Part shown: positions 41,554 through 52,682 of the stretch, one piece after another
Position numbering within the stretch: position 1 is the first letter of the stretch
Layout: each line of letters begins with the position of its first letter
From: Pseudo-nitzschia pungens
Taxonomy: Eukaryota > Bacillariophyta > Bacillariophyceae > Bacillariales > Bacillariaceae
NCBI GenBank assembly: GCA_037355855.1
Contig: CM074761.1
Span: 4,855,346 to 4,919,345, forward strand
DNA: 64,000 nucleotides
Reading direction: 5' to 3'
Translations under genes and position numbers: made by a program
The notes under the pieces: generated by a model
The model's database searches: none
What the model saw: the letters and a program-made list of their open reading frames with translations, nothing else
Told to the model about the DNA's origin: nothing

Positions 41554-43039
41554 GGAAAAGCTATAACAACACGACTACGATTCGTCACAGACACTTTGTC
41601 TCAAGCTTGATCAAATCACAAAGCGCCAAGCATTCTAAATGGGGTAACTGGTGCAAAATATTTCGCGCGACGAATTCGGTTTTCTTCTTTCAATGACGGA
41701 CAAAGCAAAGACACAACGTTGGAGGAAATTGAAATTGAATCGAATCAGCTTTTCACTGCACGAAGTCGTTAATGAGTTACGAAGACAGTGTCGAAACAAC
41801 TTGATTAATGGTATCTCCTCCCTTCGTTTAACCGTTTCGATGAATTCACAAAACCAAAAAGTAAGGATGCTGTTTGGGGACTTCGTGTGTTATTCAAAGT
41901 ACAAATGAGAATAGTCCGTCCTTTTTTTGTTTGACTACACTAAGGCTTTCAGCCTTGTCTGCGGATGACGTTACAAACACATCCCATTAACTAGTTGCAA
42001 ACTATAACTAGTACTTATTGATCGTTGGCCATTGCTGTTCAGCACTTTACTGGATCCAATGGTGCCACCTAAGTCGTATTGTTACAGGTTCCATTTCAGC
42101 ATCATGTATTGCAATGAAGAGGCATTGTTTGCAAGTATGAAAGAACATCGCAAATCACAAATACAGAAAAAAAAAATCAAACTTGAGTCAATATTCTTTC
42201 TAATACAACTTTTGCCTTTGGAGTTATTAAGAATATCATACTGACAAAATGAAGATGATGATGTTTAAAAATGGAGAAGAGGACAATACACAAAGCATTG
42301 CATGTTCAAAGTTACAAGAGTATTGCAAAAGACTCCAAGAAAGTTCATTACTAGTTCAAAATTTAGTGTGCCCAAACCTTGATGCTTTTAATAGTGGATG
42401 GAGCTGCTCAATTTGCCAGAGGGAATTTTTACAACCTCAGACATACAATATGATGTACAGTAAGATCTTACCGTACACTGGACCAATAACGTTCATAGTT
42501 CATACTTCCACTTCAAAATAATAATTACGAAGTAAGGTTACTTCGTATTATGCACTTCGGTTGAAAATGATTGGCATGTGATGGACAAGTGGGACACTTC
42601 AGGAAAATGATGACGTTATTTTGAGTAAGAAAATACATAGACTGTTGCTTCGTGCCAGCAATTGTAGAATAGAATTAAGATAATGACGGAACCGATTTCC
42701 GCGACCAAAAAAGTGATGAACTTTCGATTCGCCATCATCGGAGTTTTCTCAGCAAGAGTTTTCATTCGCTGTCCTCTTTGCTACGCCTTCCAGCAACAAA
42801 TGAAGTAGGTAAGATCGTACGGGGCATGAGCCATCAGGAAAGTGGAATAAAAAATGGTATTACGTGGATGTTTGAATGGAAGAAGAATAAGTAGACAATA
42901 GAAAGAAATCCGGTTGTACGAGAAAGTTATCATTATCGAAAGTTCAACTGTTCTTGAAGACTGTGCGTCTCACTGGGACCCGGGTAAACGCGAGCATTAG
43001 CAGGCAATAAGTACGAAGTCCTACTTCCACAAAAAGCAA
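41554..43039. other. Intergenic spacer with small doubtful ORFs
   Basis: I call no gene. A 90-codon frame at 42249-42521 has ATG and a CSICQREF segment but AT-driven composition. A 41-codon ATG frame at 42683-42808 lies about 230 bases before the kinase ATG and could be a leader ORF. One exact GTAAGGTTAC lies at 42532-42541 inside a GAAGTAAGGTTACTTC palindrome. Confidence 0.4.
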
Positions 43040-45243
43040 ATGAATACTGGTACCTTTATCAGAACAGAACCTTTCGTGCGGGATAATAATCATCAGGGAC
43101 TCCCTATGAAGATGAAACGTCCTGTTATTATTGTGGCCGAGGAAGAAGATTCTGGGTCGGAATCCGAAGACGTGATGGGTGAAAACGGGCGTTCCTTTAC
43201 GGCTAGGACCGTGGACGATTCTCAATATTCCACCGACGTGAGCAATGGTGCAGGAGACTCCCCTAGCATGAAAGATCGTTTGGCTTTTCGAAGAGATTTG
43301 AACATGCCAGCGAACGAATTTGCGGAAGGATGCAAGCTACTACAAGCAGCTGCCTTGGGCAAGAAAATGACCATGGACGCAATACTAAAAAACCGACCTC
43401 GATTGGTTAACTTCAGAGATTATGATCGAAGAACAGCTATTCACGTTGCTGCAAGCGAGGGTCATCTCGATATTGTAAGGTACTTGGTGCAACGCGGGGC
43501 CAGAATCAACAGAAGCGATCGATGGGGTGGGAGTCCACTAGACGACGCTTCGAGACACCGTCACAGGCCCGTGATACAATATCTGCGTTCATTGGGCGCC
43601 ACAACAGGCAGTGCCAGCAAGGCCACGAATTTCATTAAGGCTGCTGCGGAAGGTGATTTCGACGAAGTCGAAATGCTCTTGATATCTGGAGATGTTGATG
43701 TAAACGAAGGTGATTACGACAAAAGAACGGCACTGCACCTCGCAGCTGGAGAGGGGAATATTGACATAGTTCAACTTTTGTGCTTGCACAAAGCAAACGT
43801 AAACATAGAGGACCGATGGGGAAACCGTCCTCTTGATGACGCAGAGAGAAGCAACAGTGAGGAAAGCGCAAAGGTTTTGAGAGAATATGGTGCAGTCAAG
43901 GGGGTCGGAAAGGGGAATTTCATTGACGATTCTACTAATAGGCGTCGGGAGATTGCGAATTTGGAAGTCAAGTTTGATGAACTCGAAATGGTGGATAAGA
44001 TTGGAAAAGGATCATTCGGAGAAATTTATAGGTAGGATGAAGTGAATGTGTGTGCGGACGGAGGAAAGTAATCAATTGACGTATCCATCCGTAGATCTTT
44101 AGAAAACCAAGTCTCACCTATCCCTTCCCCCTTTTCGTCTTACAATTCATACAGGTGCCGGTACGTTTCAAGAATGCTGACTACTTAGCGACCATCCATC
44201 GAAAGCGAATTTTTTCCCTCACGTGCTTTTTTCACTGCGTTCTCTTGTTTCCCCTTGCGACTCTAGATGGAGAGACATCATGGTCGCTGGTAAGTCACAT
44301 GCTGAAATATATTGAAATGGTAGTAATTCGTAGAAGTTACTGCATTTGCCCTGACTGACAGAATGCTCGTTTAGCTAAATGCATTAGAACGGCCAAAGTT
44401 CAGAAAGACTGGGCAATAAAACAAGCGCTAAACAATTTGGAACATGGCGACGATGTAAGTGGTGTCATGGAGGAGATTGATGCTGCCGAGATATCGGAGC
44501 TCGACAAGCAAAAAGCTGTGGCAGATTTTCGGACGGAAATTTCGATCCTGAAATCACTGCGCCATCCGAACATTGTCTTGATGTTGGCATACTCAACAAC
44601 GAAAGACCTTGAGGTGATGATAAGCGAACTTATGAAATGCAGTTTGTTAGACGTTTTCAAAGCCCACATCATCAATGGCACGAAGATGAAAATGAAGGAT
44701 AAAATCGCATACGCGATGCAATTAGCCCAGGGCATGTTGTATTTACACACCTGCAAACCGGTTATCATTCATCGTGATTTGAAACCGGCCAACTTGCTGA
44801 TTGACAATTCTGGCGTCTTGAAAGTTGCTGACTTTGGTCTATCCAAGATTCGCCCCGACCCAAAACGTAACGAAAAAGATACGTTTATGATGACTGGCGA
44901 GACAGGAAGTTATCGTTTCATGGCTCCCGAGATCTTTTTGCATCTGAGCTATAACGAAACCGTTGATGTCTATTCCTATGCAATGATTCTGTTTTTTCTT
45001 CTCGACGGAAAACCTCCTTGGCCAACGGAGAATGGACTGATTGCAGCCCAAAAAGCAGCAGAGGAGGGTGACCGTCCTACCATACCTCGAAACTGGGACA
45101 TTAGACTTCAGGGATTGCTTCGAAACTGTTGGGATGAAAATCCCTCTAGTCGACCATCTTTCCATCTCATCCTACAAGTTCTCCGTCAGCATTCTAGTGA
45201 GTACAAACGATGCCTATTTGCCATGGAGTATGTTACTCCATGA
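43040..45243 (+). CDS. Ankyrin-repeat TKL (Raf/ILK-like) protein kinase with 6-nt micro-exon
   Basis: Exons 43040-44031, 44155-44160 (GTGCCG, only 6 nt), 44267-44289 and 44375-45243; 629 aa. Residues 1-90 are acidic and Ser-rich. Ankyrin repeats span about 95-290 (RTAIHVAASEGHLDIVRYLV, RTALHLAAGEGNIDIVQLL, each followed by an RWG-PLDDA helix). The kinase domain runs about 318-615: glycine loop GKGSFG (322-327), catalytic Lys in VAAK (K342), HRDLKPANLL (D475), ADFGLSKI (D493) and MAPEIF. It should be active. Organisation and sequence match plant ankyrin-Raf-like/ILK kinases. The micro-exon supplies residues C-R in IYRCRWRD, the length expected by the family (VYxGRWRG); skipping it keeps frame but shortens the strand by two residues. 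Residues 410-430 include a DAAEISELDKQ insertion before the alpha-C helix. Confidence 0.9.
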
Positions 45244-46671
45244 TTTGAACCCACAACCTAACTCAGAGAACCAATCCATGCTTCTTTTTTTGCGTTTCAA
45301 GGGACAATATTTCCATCAGAATCAGAATACATCCATGCTTCAAGCCCAGGGCCTTTAGTGGACAAGGATGCCGGCCGTTGTCGATGTGTTCTGATGTGAT
45401 GTAGTTTATGTACTGCTATTTTTGTGGAAGTAACAAACAACTCAAGCTGTTTGCTGTTGCTTCTGGCGATATTCTATTATTTGGTGTACAGCACAAGCAA
45501 ACACGACACGTGGTACAATGCTTGTGATATCTTTGTCCTTCCTCGAACCAGTGGAGAAATTGGAACCACACTATGTCGAATGTTTTTGTGTCGTAATCTT
45601 ACTCCCTACGTGTATTAAGATATTATGATGATTAAAAAAATAATGATTTAACTGTAGTAGGGAGAAGGACCAATACCGGTTAGCATGAATCCCCAATCAT
45701 TAGTGGAGAACCCCGCTCTTGTTGTAAACCATTCCTTAAACAGGCCAAACAAGTAGGTGCAGGCTATGAGCACCTGAAGACTGTTACCTCTACGAGTATT
45801 CAGTAACCTTAATCACACTTGATTGATTGAGAATAAAACATCATCAACTGCAAACTGATGTAAGGTTACTTGCTTCATTAACCAATGAGTTTCGTTTGAA
45901 ATCTATCATTTTGTTTTTAAAGACTTCGTCGATAACCTTACCTTGCTCATCTGTCAAACTAATTTGACGATTAAAAAATGAAATTGGGTAATCTTATCGG
46001 TCTATTGTTTTGTTGAGGAGTTGAAAAATACGGTAATCTTAACTTACTGTCAACTGTTCACAAAGGTTATCTAAACGTTACGTACTATTATTACCACTTG
46101 TACATGTACATACCGGCATGCAGAAAATAGAATTTAGAATCCAGAACGCTCAAAGAATCTTCCATTTCTCGAAGTGTCCCATGTGCCAGTATCACTTTGA
46201 GAGCAATTTTCGCAACAACGAAGTGATTGGTGATTACGAAGTACAGTAAGACTTCAGTTACTCGTACCTGGTACCAAGTAACCGACCGTACGCGTATAAA
46301 TTTCAGACGGCTGTGTCAAAATTGATACTTCGTATTCCGTACGATCGTCGAAGCGAAGTAACTTTCACGTCGTGATGATAATTAAGGTTTTACTACTGCT
46401 ACGTACTCGTAACGTATTTTGAATACGTATTCATACCAGTACCGTGTTATCTTGATGGCGAACGGAATTGTTCATGCCATGGACTCGAGCACTGCTTTTC
46501 AACGCACTATTTATTTTTCGTATCGCGTCGCAATTTTCAATTTCCCTTTTGGCATCGAACGCCTTGGCTGTAGCTAGACTTGCGGTTCCGATCGCCCGCT
46601 GTTTCGGTTGATCGATTGCTTGCTTGCTTGATTGATTGATACCGCGTTTGGTCAATCGAAGAAACCACCAG
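45244..46671. other. Intergenic spacer
   Basis: No gene seen. AT-rich, with scattered GTAAC/CTTAC words and one exact GTAAGGTTAC at 45862-45871. The end of the region (46440-46671) is less AT-rich and is probably the promoter and leader of the second TMEM144-like gene. Confidence 0.45.
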
Positions 46672-48166
46672 ATGAGTGCATTTGATTCCTGTACCGATGC
46701 GTGTGGATGGGTAAGTTTGCGCGATGTTTGTTCCGTTTCCTCCCGCACTGGCGACACATTTTTCCGACGAAGCTTCCTCCAACCCGCTGTTCTTCCCAGG
46801 TTGCCGCGTTTGTCGCGGCGACATCCTACGGCAGTTATGGCGTCCCCATCAAACACACGAAACACTTGGACATACACCCTTTGATTTTTCAATCGTACAA
46901 AACTGTTGTGATGTTTGTGACGTGTTGGGGCGTAAAGTTCCTCGGAGAAGAAATCGCATTTACCCGATGGGGTCTCTTGAGTGGATTCATGTGGGTCGTT
47001 GGAGGATGCGGAGGTATTTACGGTGCGTCTTTGGAATGTGAAGAAACAAAGAATGGTGGCGGGAAAGACGCTTTTCTGACACTCCCGTGTGCCGTCAATT
47101 GTCCCGAATGCAATCACGTGTTTCCGTATTCCATATGCCAGGAATCCGAATGGCAGGGATGGCGATCGCCGTTGGGTACGTATCGCGACGAAACACACCG
47201 CTGCAACGATGAAACCGTCGGCGGCATGCTGCCCCAGAGAAGGGTATATCGATCGCATCGGCACTGACCATCACTTCTTCGTTCCGATCGTTCCCCCCGT
47301 GAAGCACCTGGGCGAGCATCATGATAATGATCAACTTTTTCTTTGGTATCCTGATGTTTCACGAGCCCGTGTACGACGTCTGGGGCACTGTTTGTTCCTT
47401 TTTGTTGCTCATGTTGGGTCTGGTTGGCATGAGTCATTATTCCAGTCCGGAACAAAGCAAACAGCGATGCAACGGAGAGTTGGTACCGTTGGACGAAGAG
47501 TCAAGCGAGGCAGAGCCAAACCTAAACGCCGGAGATGAGATGAACTACCAATCAATGGAAACAACGCGGAGGGAAGAAGATCCAACTCCACAGCAAACCG
47601 AATGCCACGTTTCTTTGTTTGGGGGACTCGTATCGTTGACAAAACGGCAGTGCGGGATTGCGGGTGCAGTGATGAATGGTTTCTTTACGGGTGGTTCCTT
47701 GGTGCCACTTCACTACGCCGGAAAGGAAGGTTTTGGTGGCGCGAGATACTTTCCCTCCTACGGCGTGGGCGCGATGATTGCCAACGTCTTGTTGTGGGTG
47801 CTGTTTTACGCTGTTTGCGTCTGCAGAAACAGCCTTGGCGGAAAGTCGTGGAAGGAAACTCTTTCGGAAATGCCACGGTGGCATTTCCGTGCATTGTGGT
47901 TGCCCGGGCTGCTAGCCGGGTTGATGTTGTCTCTGGCAATGTTTTCTACCATCATTGCGATCACGTACCTAGGCCAGGGGGTCGGAAACAGCATCGTGCA
48001 ATCCAAAATCTTGGTGAGCGGCCTGTGGGGTATATTTTGGTACAAAGAAGTGGTGGGAGCAAACACGATAACCAAGTGGTTCGCTTCCGCTGGTGTTTGT
48101 ATGATTGCTATCATTTGGTTGAGCTTGGAGCGACTCGAAGCCAAAGCCAAACATGGTGGCGATTGA
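46672..48166 (+). CDS. TMEM144-like ten-helix membrane transporter, intron-containing copy
   Basis: Exons 46672-46710, 46800-47022, 47142-47175 and 47305-48166 (donors GTAAGT, GTGCGT, GTACGT); 385 aa. Splicing restores the paralogue's order without gaps: CTDACGW, VAAFVAATSYGSYGVPIK, HPLIFQSYKTVVMFV, then exon 3 giving IRMAGMAIAVG, then TWASIMIMINFFFGILMFHEP. The second half has TGGSLVPLHYAGKEG, GQGVGNSIVQSKILVSGLWGI and TITKWFASAGVCMIAI. About ten transmembrane helices are expected, with a shorter hydrophilic loop than the other copy. Same family, TMEM144-type drug/metabolite transporter; substrate unknown. The two paralogues are 5 kb apart in the same orientation with the kinase between them, so a tandem duplication is plausible. 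Confidence 0.85.
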
Positions 48167-48705
48167 TTAGGTCCAAGTCACTATGGAACCAGGTTTTTCC
48201 GTGCACTCTGCTACATTGAACCGAACCGAACCGAACCGAACCGAAGGACCCCTCGAATGAATCCATTCCGTATCGCATTTTTGATCCCTGGCGCGCCGTC
48301 CTTGTAGTGGAGTATCGGATTGGTCCAAGCCGTGCATTCAGCAAAATGACAATGATTCCAGACTCTCTTTTCTTCTTGACCTCTGGAACTACAAGTACCA
48401 GTACGTCGTACTGTACTTCGAAGCTCACCGTTTTGATCTGGCTCTTGTTCCCCCCTCTGCACGGAACGAGTGCCAACGGAGTGAGGCAAACTCCCCTATT
48501 TTAGTGTTATATCTTACAGCCCTTAGCTTTTAGAAGAACCAAGTATTAGCATACAACATAGTTATGGTATGCATCTGGTCAAGTCTTCAACAAAAGATGG
48601 ACCAATTTTTCATGCATCTTCCTCCATTTTAAGTTTCTCGCTTGCGATGTTCTGTATCTACATACCCATGATTGAAACCTATCCAAGATACGGGTATCGT
48701 ACAAC
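48167..48705. other. Intergenic spacer
   Basis: No gene seen. It has a short (CCGAA)n run at 48219-48245 just after the TMEM144-like gene and then AT-rich sequence up to the minisatellite. Confidence 0.45.
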
Positions 48706-49769
48706 GATCGGCACCTCTATTGCAATCCGATCCGCACCTCTATTGAAATCCGCACCTCTATTGCGATCCGATCCGCACCTCTATTGTGATCCGATCTGCA
48801 CCTCTATTGCGATCAGTTCCGCACCTCTATTGCGATCCGATCCGCACCTCTATTGAAATCCGCACCTCTATTGCGATCTGATCTGCACCTCTATTGCGAT
48901 CCGATCCACACCTCTATTGCAATCCAATCCGCACCTCTATTGCAATCCGCACCTCTATTGCGATCCGATCCGCTCCTCTATTGCAATCCGATCCGCACCT
49001 CTATTGCGATCCGATCCGCACCTCTATTGAAATCCGCACCTCTGTTGCGATCCGATCCGCACCTCTATTGCAATCCGATCCGCACCTCTATTGCAATCCG
49101 ATCCGCACCTCTATTGCAATCCGCACCTGTATTGCGATCCGATCCGCTCCTCTATTGCAATCCGATCCGCACCTCTATTGCGATACGATCCGCACCTCTA
49201 TTGCGATCCGATCCGCACCTCTATTGAAATCCGCACCTCTGTTGCGATCCGATCCGCACCTCTATTGCAATCCGATCCGCACCTCTATTGCAATCCGCAC
49301 CTCTATTGAAATCCGCACCTCTGTTGCGATCCGATCCGCACCTCTATTGCAATCCGATCCGCACCTCTGTTGCAATCCGATCCGCACCTCTATTGCGATC
49401 CGATCCGCACCTCTATTGCGATCCGATCCGCACCTCTATTGCGATCCGATCCGCACCTCTGTTGCGATCCGATCCGCACCTCTGTTGCAATCCAATCCGC
49501 ACCTCTATTGAAATCCGCACCTCTATTGCGATCCGATCCGCTCCTCTATTGCAATCCGATCCGCACCTCTATTGCGATCCGATCCGCACCTCTATTGCAC
49601 TCTGCACCTCTGTTGCGATCCGATCCGCACCTCTGTTGAGATCAGATCCGCACCTCTATTGCGATCGGATCTGCACCTCTGTTGCAATCCGATCCGCACC
49701 TCTATTGCAATCCGATCCGCACCTCTATTGCGATCCGATCGGCACCTCTATCGCAATCCGATCTGTACG
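48706..49769. repeat. Minisatellite of mixed 23-bp and 18-bp units
   Basis: About 1.06 kb of tandem units. The main unit is GCACCTCTATTG followed by CGATCCGATCC or CAATCCGATCC (23 bp). A shorter 18-bp version, GCACCTCTATTGAAATCC, lacks one GATCC-type step. Point variants (CTGTTG, ATCTGC) are scattered. The plus strand is stop-free over long stretches in all frames, producing apparent Leu/Tyr/Ser/Pro-rich proteins (APLLRSDPHLYCD). I regard these as by-products of the repeat. Confidence 0.95.
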
Positions 49770-50374
49770 GTATATTGTGAATGGATAGTTAATTATTTGT
49801 TTCGAAGTAAGGTACTTCTAATGAATTTTAAGTCGTGGCTGGGTCTTGGAGGAATTGAGGAGGACAATGAAGAGGAGGAGAAGGGAATTTGTTTTTTCTG
49901 TTTCAAGTACACGCACTGTATTGCGGTGTATCGTGTATTTTGTATCTGTAAGCCCTGCTCCAAGTAACGTAACCTTACTTAGCCCATTCTGTCTCCCGTG
50001 TCACCCTCAGTTGATAGGGCGCGTTTGACTGGAATGCAACGCTCTGTTCGTGCCGGAAGCTAAGTTTTGGGATCGTCGCAGCTGATTATGCGCCGGAGAC
50101 TGCAGGAATCAACCCGACTTCGCAGGGAAACTCTGGGATGCAACTTTTGACAACACGACGAATAACGATTACTGTAAAGTATTGGTACCGTAGCAAAGTC
50201 ATAGTCAACGTACTTTATTCCCGCTGAGAGATACGAGTCCACTTCTGACAACGAATCCTCTCCACACCGAAATACTCTACCATTCTCAAAGACTACGGCA
50301 ACAAACAAAGTTGTAAAATCAAATCTTAATTAATCGACGGAGGGATCCATCGGGGAGATAGATATAAGATCGCA
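49770..50374. other. Intergenic spacer
   Basis: No supported gene. It has one exact GTAACCTTAC at 49969-49978. A 48-codon Cys-rich frame starting near 49821 is too weak to call. The end is the likely promoter of the ubinuclein-like gene. Confidence 0.4.
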
Positions 50375-52456
50375 ATGCTGGACGAAGAAGGTCCGGAAGT
50401 AAGGGTAAAAAGGGAGTTTGATATTGATGGGGATAGGGACGAAGAAATGAACGACAATGACAGTAACAACGGCAACGACGACGATGAAAACAACGATGAA
50501 AACAACGATGAAAACAGTCGCGTTGAAGAGGAAGAAGAAGCGGAAGAGAAGGAATCGGACAGAAACGGTAGCATCGATAACAACAACAACGACGACGACG
50601 ACGACGACGACAACGACAAGGGAAGCGTGGGAAATCTTCGCAACACCACGACCGCAAAACGGCGCTACCACACCCCCAAAATATTCCAGGACGCAATCAC
50701 CGTCCTCATCCCGCTGGAAGTAACAGCAGACCTAAAGATCGCCATAAAAAACACACGAGTCAAGAGAATCGCGTCGATTTACAAGCGATTTCCGTCGCTG
50801 CAAAACGAAGCCAAAAGAACCGTCGACGAGAAAAACAGTCTGAAGGACGACGACGATCCGATGATCGATGGCGACGACGAAGACAATGCGAAAGAAAAAG
50901 AAGAAAAACAGCCGCCCAAGAAACGGAAAAGGCTGGATCACGTACCGCAGCCCGAACAGTACGGAAACATTATTGATTACATCGAAGCCAAATACGCAAA
51001 GGGGGTGATGCTGGAGGAAGAGGACGATGCCCCGATCCTGGATGACAAATCAGAGGGGCAGGGATCTGTTTATTCGAAGGACAGCTTTTTGGACGACACC
51101 GATCTGCAACGAGATGTAGCAGAGCAGGTCATGGCCAGTACAACCTTTACAAAACTAGAGCTGGAACACGAAGACGGAGACTTTTTTGTAAACGTCGGAG
51201 CCTTGGAGGTCGAGAACGATGACTACGGCGAGAATTACGATCCCCTCCAGGACAAGGAGAACAAAACGACCAAGAAGAGAAAGAAGTCATCGAGCACCGT
51301 CGCTACCACGAAATCCAGCGATGTCAAAACCCCCGCTCCGAAAAGCAAAAAGGCGAAGACGGAACAGCAGACGAAGAAAAAGGAGCCAACCTCTGCGAAG
51401 TCGAAAAAGTCTACCGCTTCGGTTTCGTCCACAAAATCCAAAAAGACGACGGAAGACAAGGCCCTAAAGTTGGCAGCGAAAAAGTTGAAAACGTACGCGG
51501 ATTCTCTTTGCAAAAAGGCCATTGCAATGATCAAGAAGCTGACACCCGAAGAACTCCCAAGAATGAAAACAAAGATGAAGGTGGCCCTCAAATGTCCCAA
51601 GAACAAGAAACCGGGAGACGACATTACATTTGCGTAAGTTTCATTTTGTTCTGTTCGACTCGGGGTTCATGTCTTGTGACAGAACCGCACTGACGTACGC
51701 GTACCGTATCTTGCTTCTGACTTGATTTCTTTCGTTGCGTGGCTTCCATTTCAATCATCTCCCCAACAGCAACCCGCACAATCCAGGTATGTATAAACTT
51801 TTTTTGCTTTTGTTTCGATTGTTTCGATGGTATACATTCTTGTTCGCACGTTGAAAAGCGCGAGACTCACATTTTGTGATTCCGAAACAGGCCAGAAACT
51901 GCGTGTCAAAGTACCAAAGGATTGTTTTCCGGGAGGAACCTTCAAGGTGACCGTTCCGGTGAAACACCGACCGGGAGACGCGGACAACGAGAAGGATCGC
52001 AACAAACTCCCACGAGATCTGCAGGAAGCCCTGGATGTTTATGGCAAGGCATACGACGAGTGGTGCACGGCGCAATCCAAGGTAGATAGTTCTTTCGAGA
52101 CATTCAAGGAAAAACAAGCGAAATTCGACAAGCTCGCCAAGCTGTTCCCGAAAGATTTGATCAGTCCCATCGATTCGCACTACCTGAAGCAAGTGGTGCG
52201 TCGAGCTCGTCAAAACAAGTACAAGCGCTCCAAGACCGCCGCCGCGGCAGCCGCGAGGAACGAACGAGAAGCCAACAAGGAGGAAGAGAAAGCGGTCGCC
52301 AAGGATGCGGAAGAAGAAGAATCGGCGAAGGAAGAAAGCGAAGACGAGGAGGAACTTCCTCCGCAGAAGCAGCATAGGGTGGTTGACATACCAACAACGG
52401 GGTTGCAATACTCAAAAAGGACCTTTTCGACGTCGGACTTTATCGTGAACAGCTAA
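50375..52456 (+). CDS. Ubinuclein/HPC2-like histone-chaperone subunit
   Basis: Exons 50375-51633, 51770-51786 (17 nt) and 51891-52456; 613 aa. The first 90 residues are a highly acidic Asp/Glu/Asn run. After a basic segment (PPKKRKRLDHVPQ), residues about 195-285 hold the Hpc2-related domain: YIEAKYAKGV, then KDSFLDDTDLQ and DGDFFVNVGALEVE, the SFIDD...FFVNxGxLE signature by which ubinucleins join HIRA. HIRA-ubinuclein deposits histone H3.3 independently of replication. A Lys/Ser-rich tract follows, then a small domain formed across the micro-exon (GDDITFANPHNPGQKLRVKV, then PGGTFKVTVPV) of a type common in stramenopile proteins. The C-terminus is a charged coiled coil. The combination with the second domain appears lineage-specific. 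Confidence 0.8.
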
Positions 52457-52682
52457 CTTTCCGAATTCTCCTTTCAAACGCCCCCATCGTGCTCGAAATG
52501 TGCTCGAAAACATGTCGATGGAAACGAAGAAGGATCTCAAACACTCGAAACCGACGAACCGAATTTATGGTTCATGTACATTCATCCCGAAGCCTATTTC
52601 TATGACATGATTATTCATTGGTCTGATATAATATTGTAATGATAATTATAATTGGTAGGCACAATCATTTCTCGAACGCGAT

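Noticed and set aside
42249..42521. 90-codon frame with CSICQREF, possible zinc finger
   Set aside because: Only one CxxC, AT-driven composition, no splice partners seen; could be a remnant, not called.
42683..42808. 41-codon ATG frame before the kinase
   Set aside because: Too short to judge; may be a leader ORF, no supporting feature.
48853..49788. Overlapping 124-205-codon frames in the minisatellite
   Set aside because: Open only because the repeat lacks stops; no start context, no non-repeat sequence.
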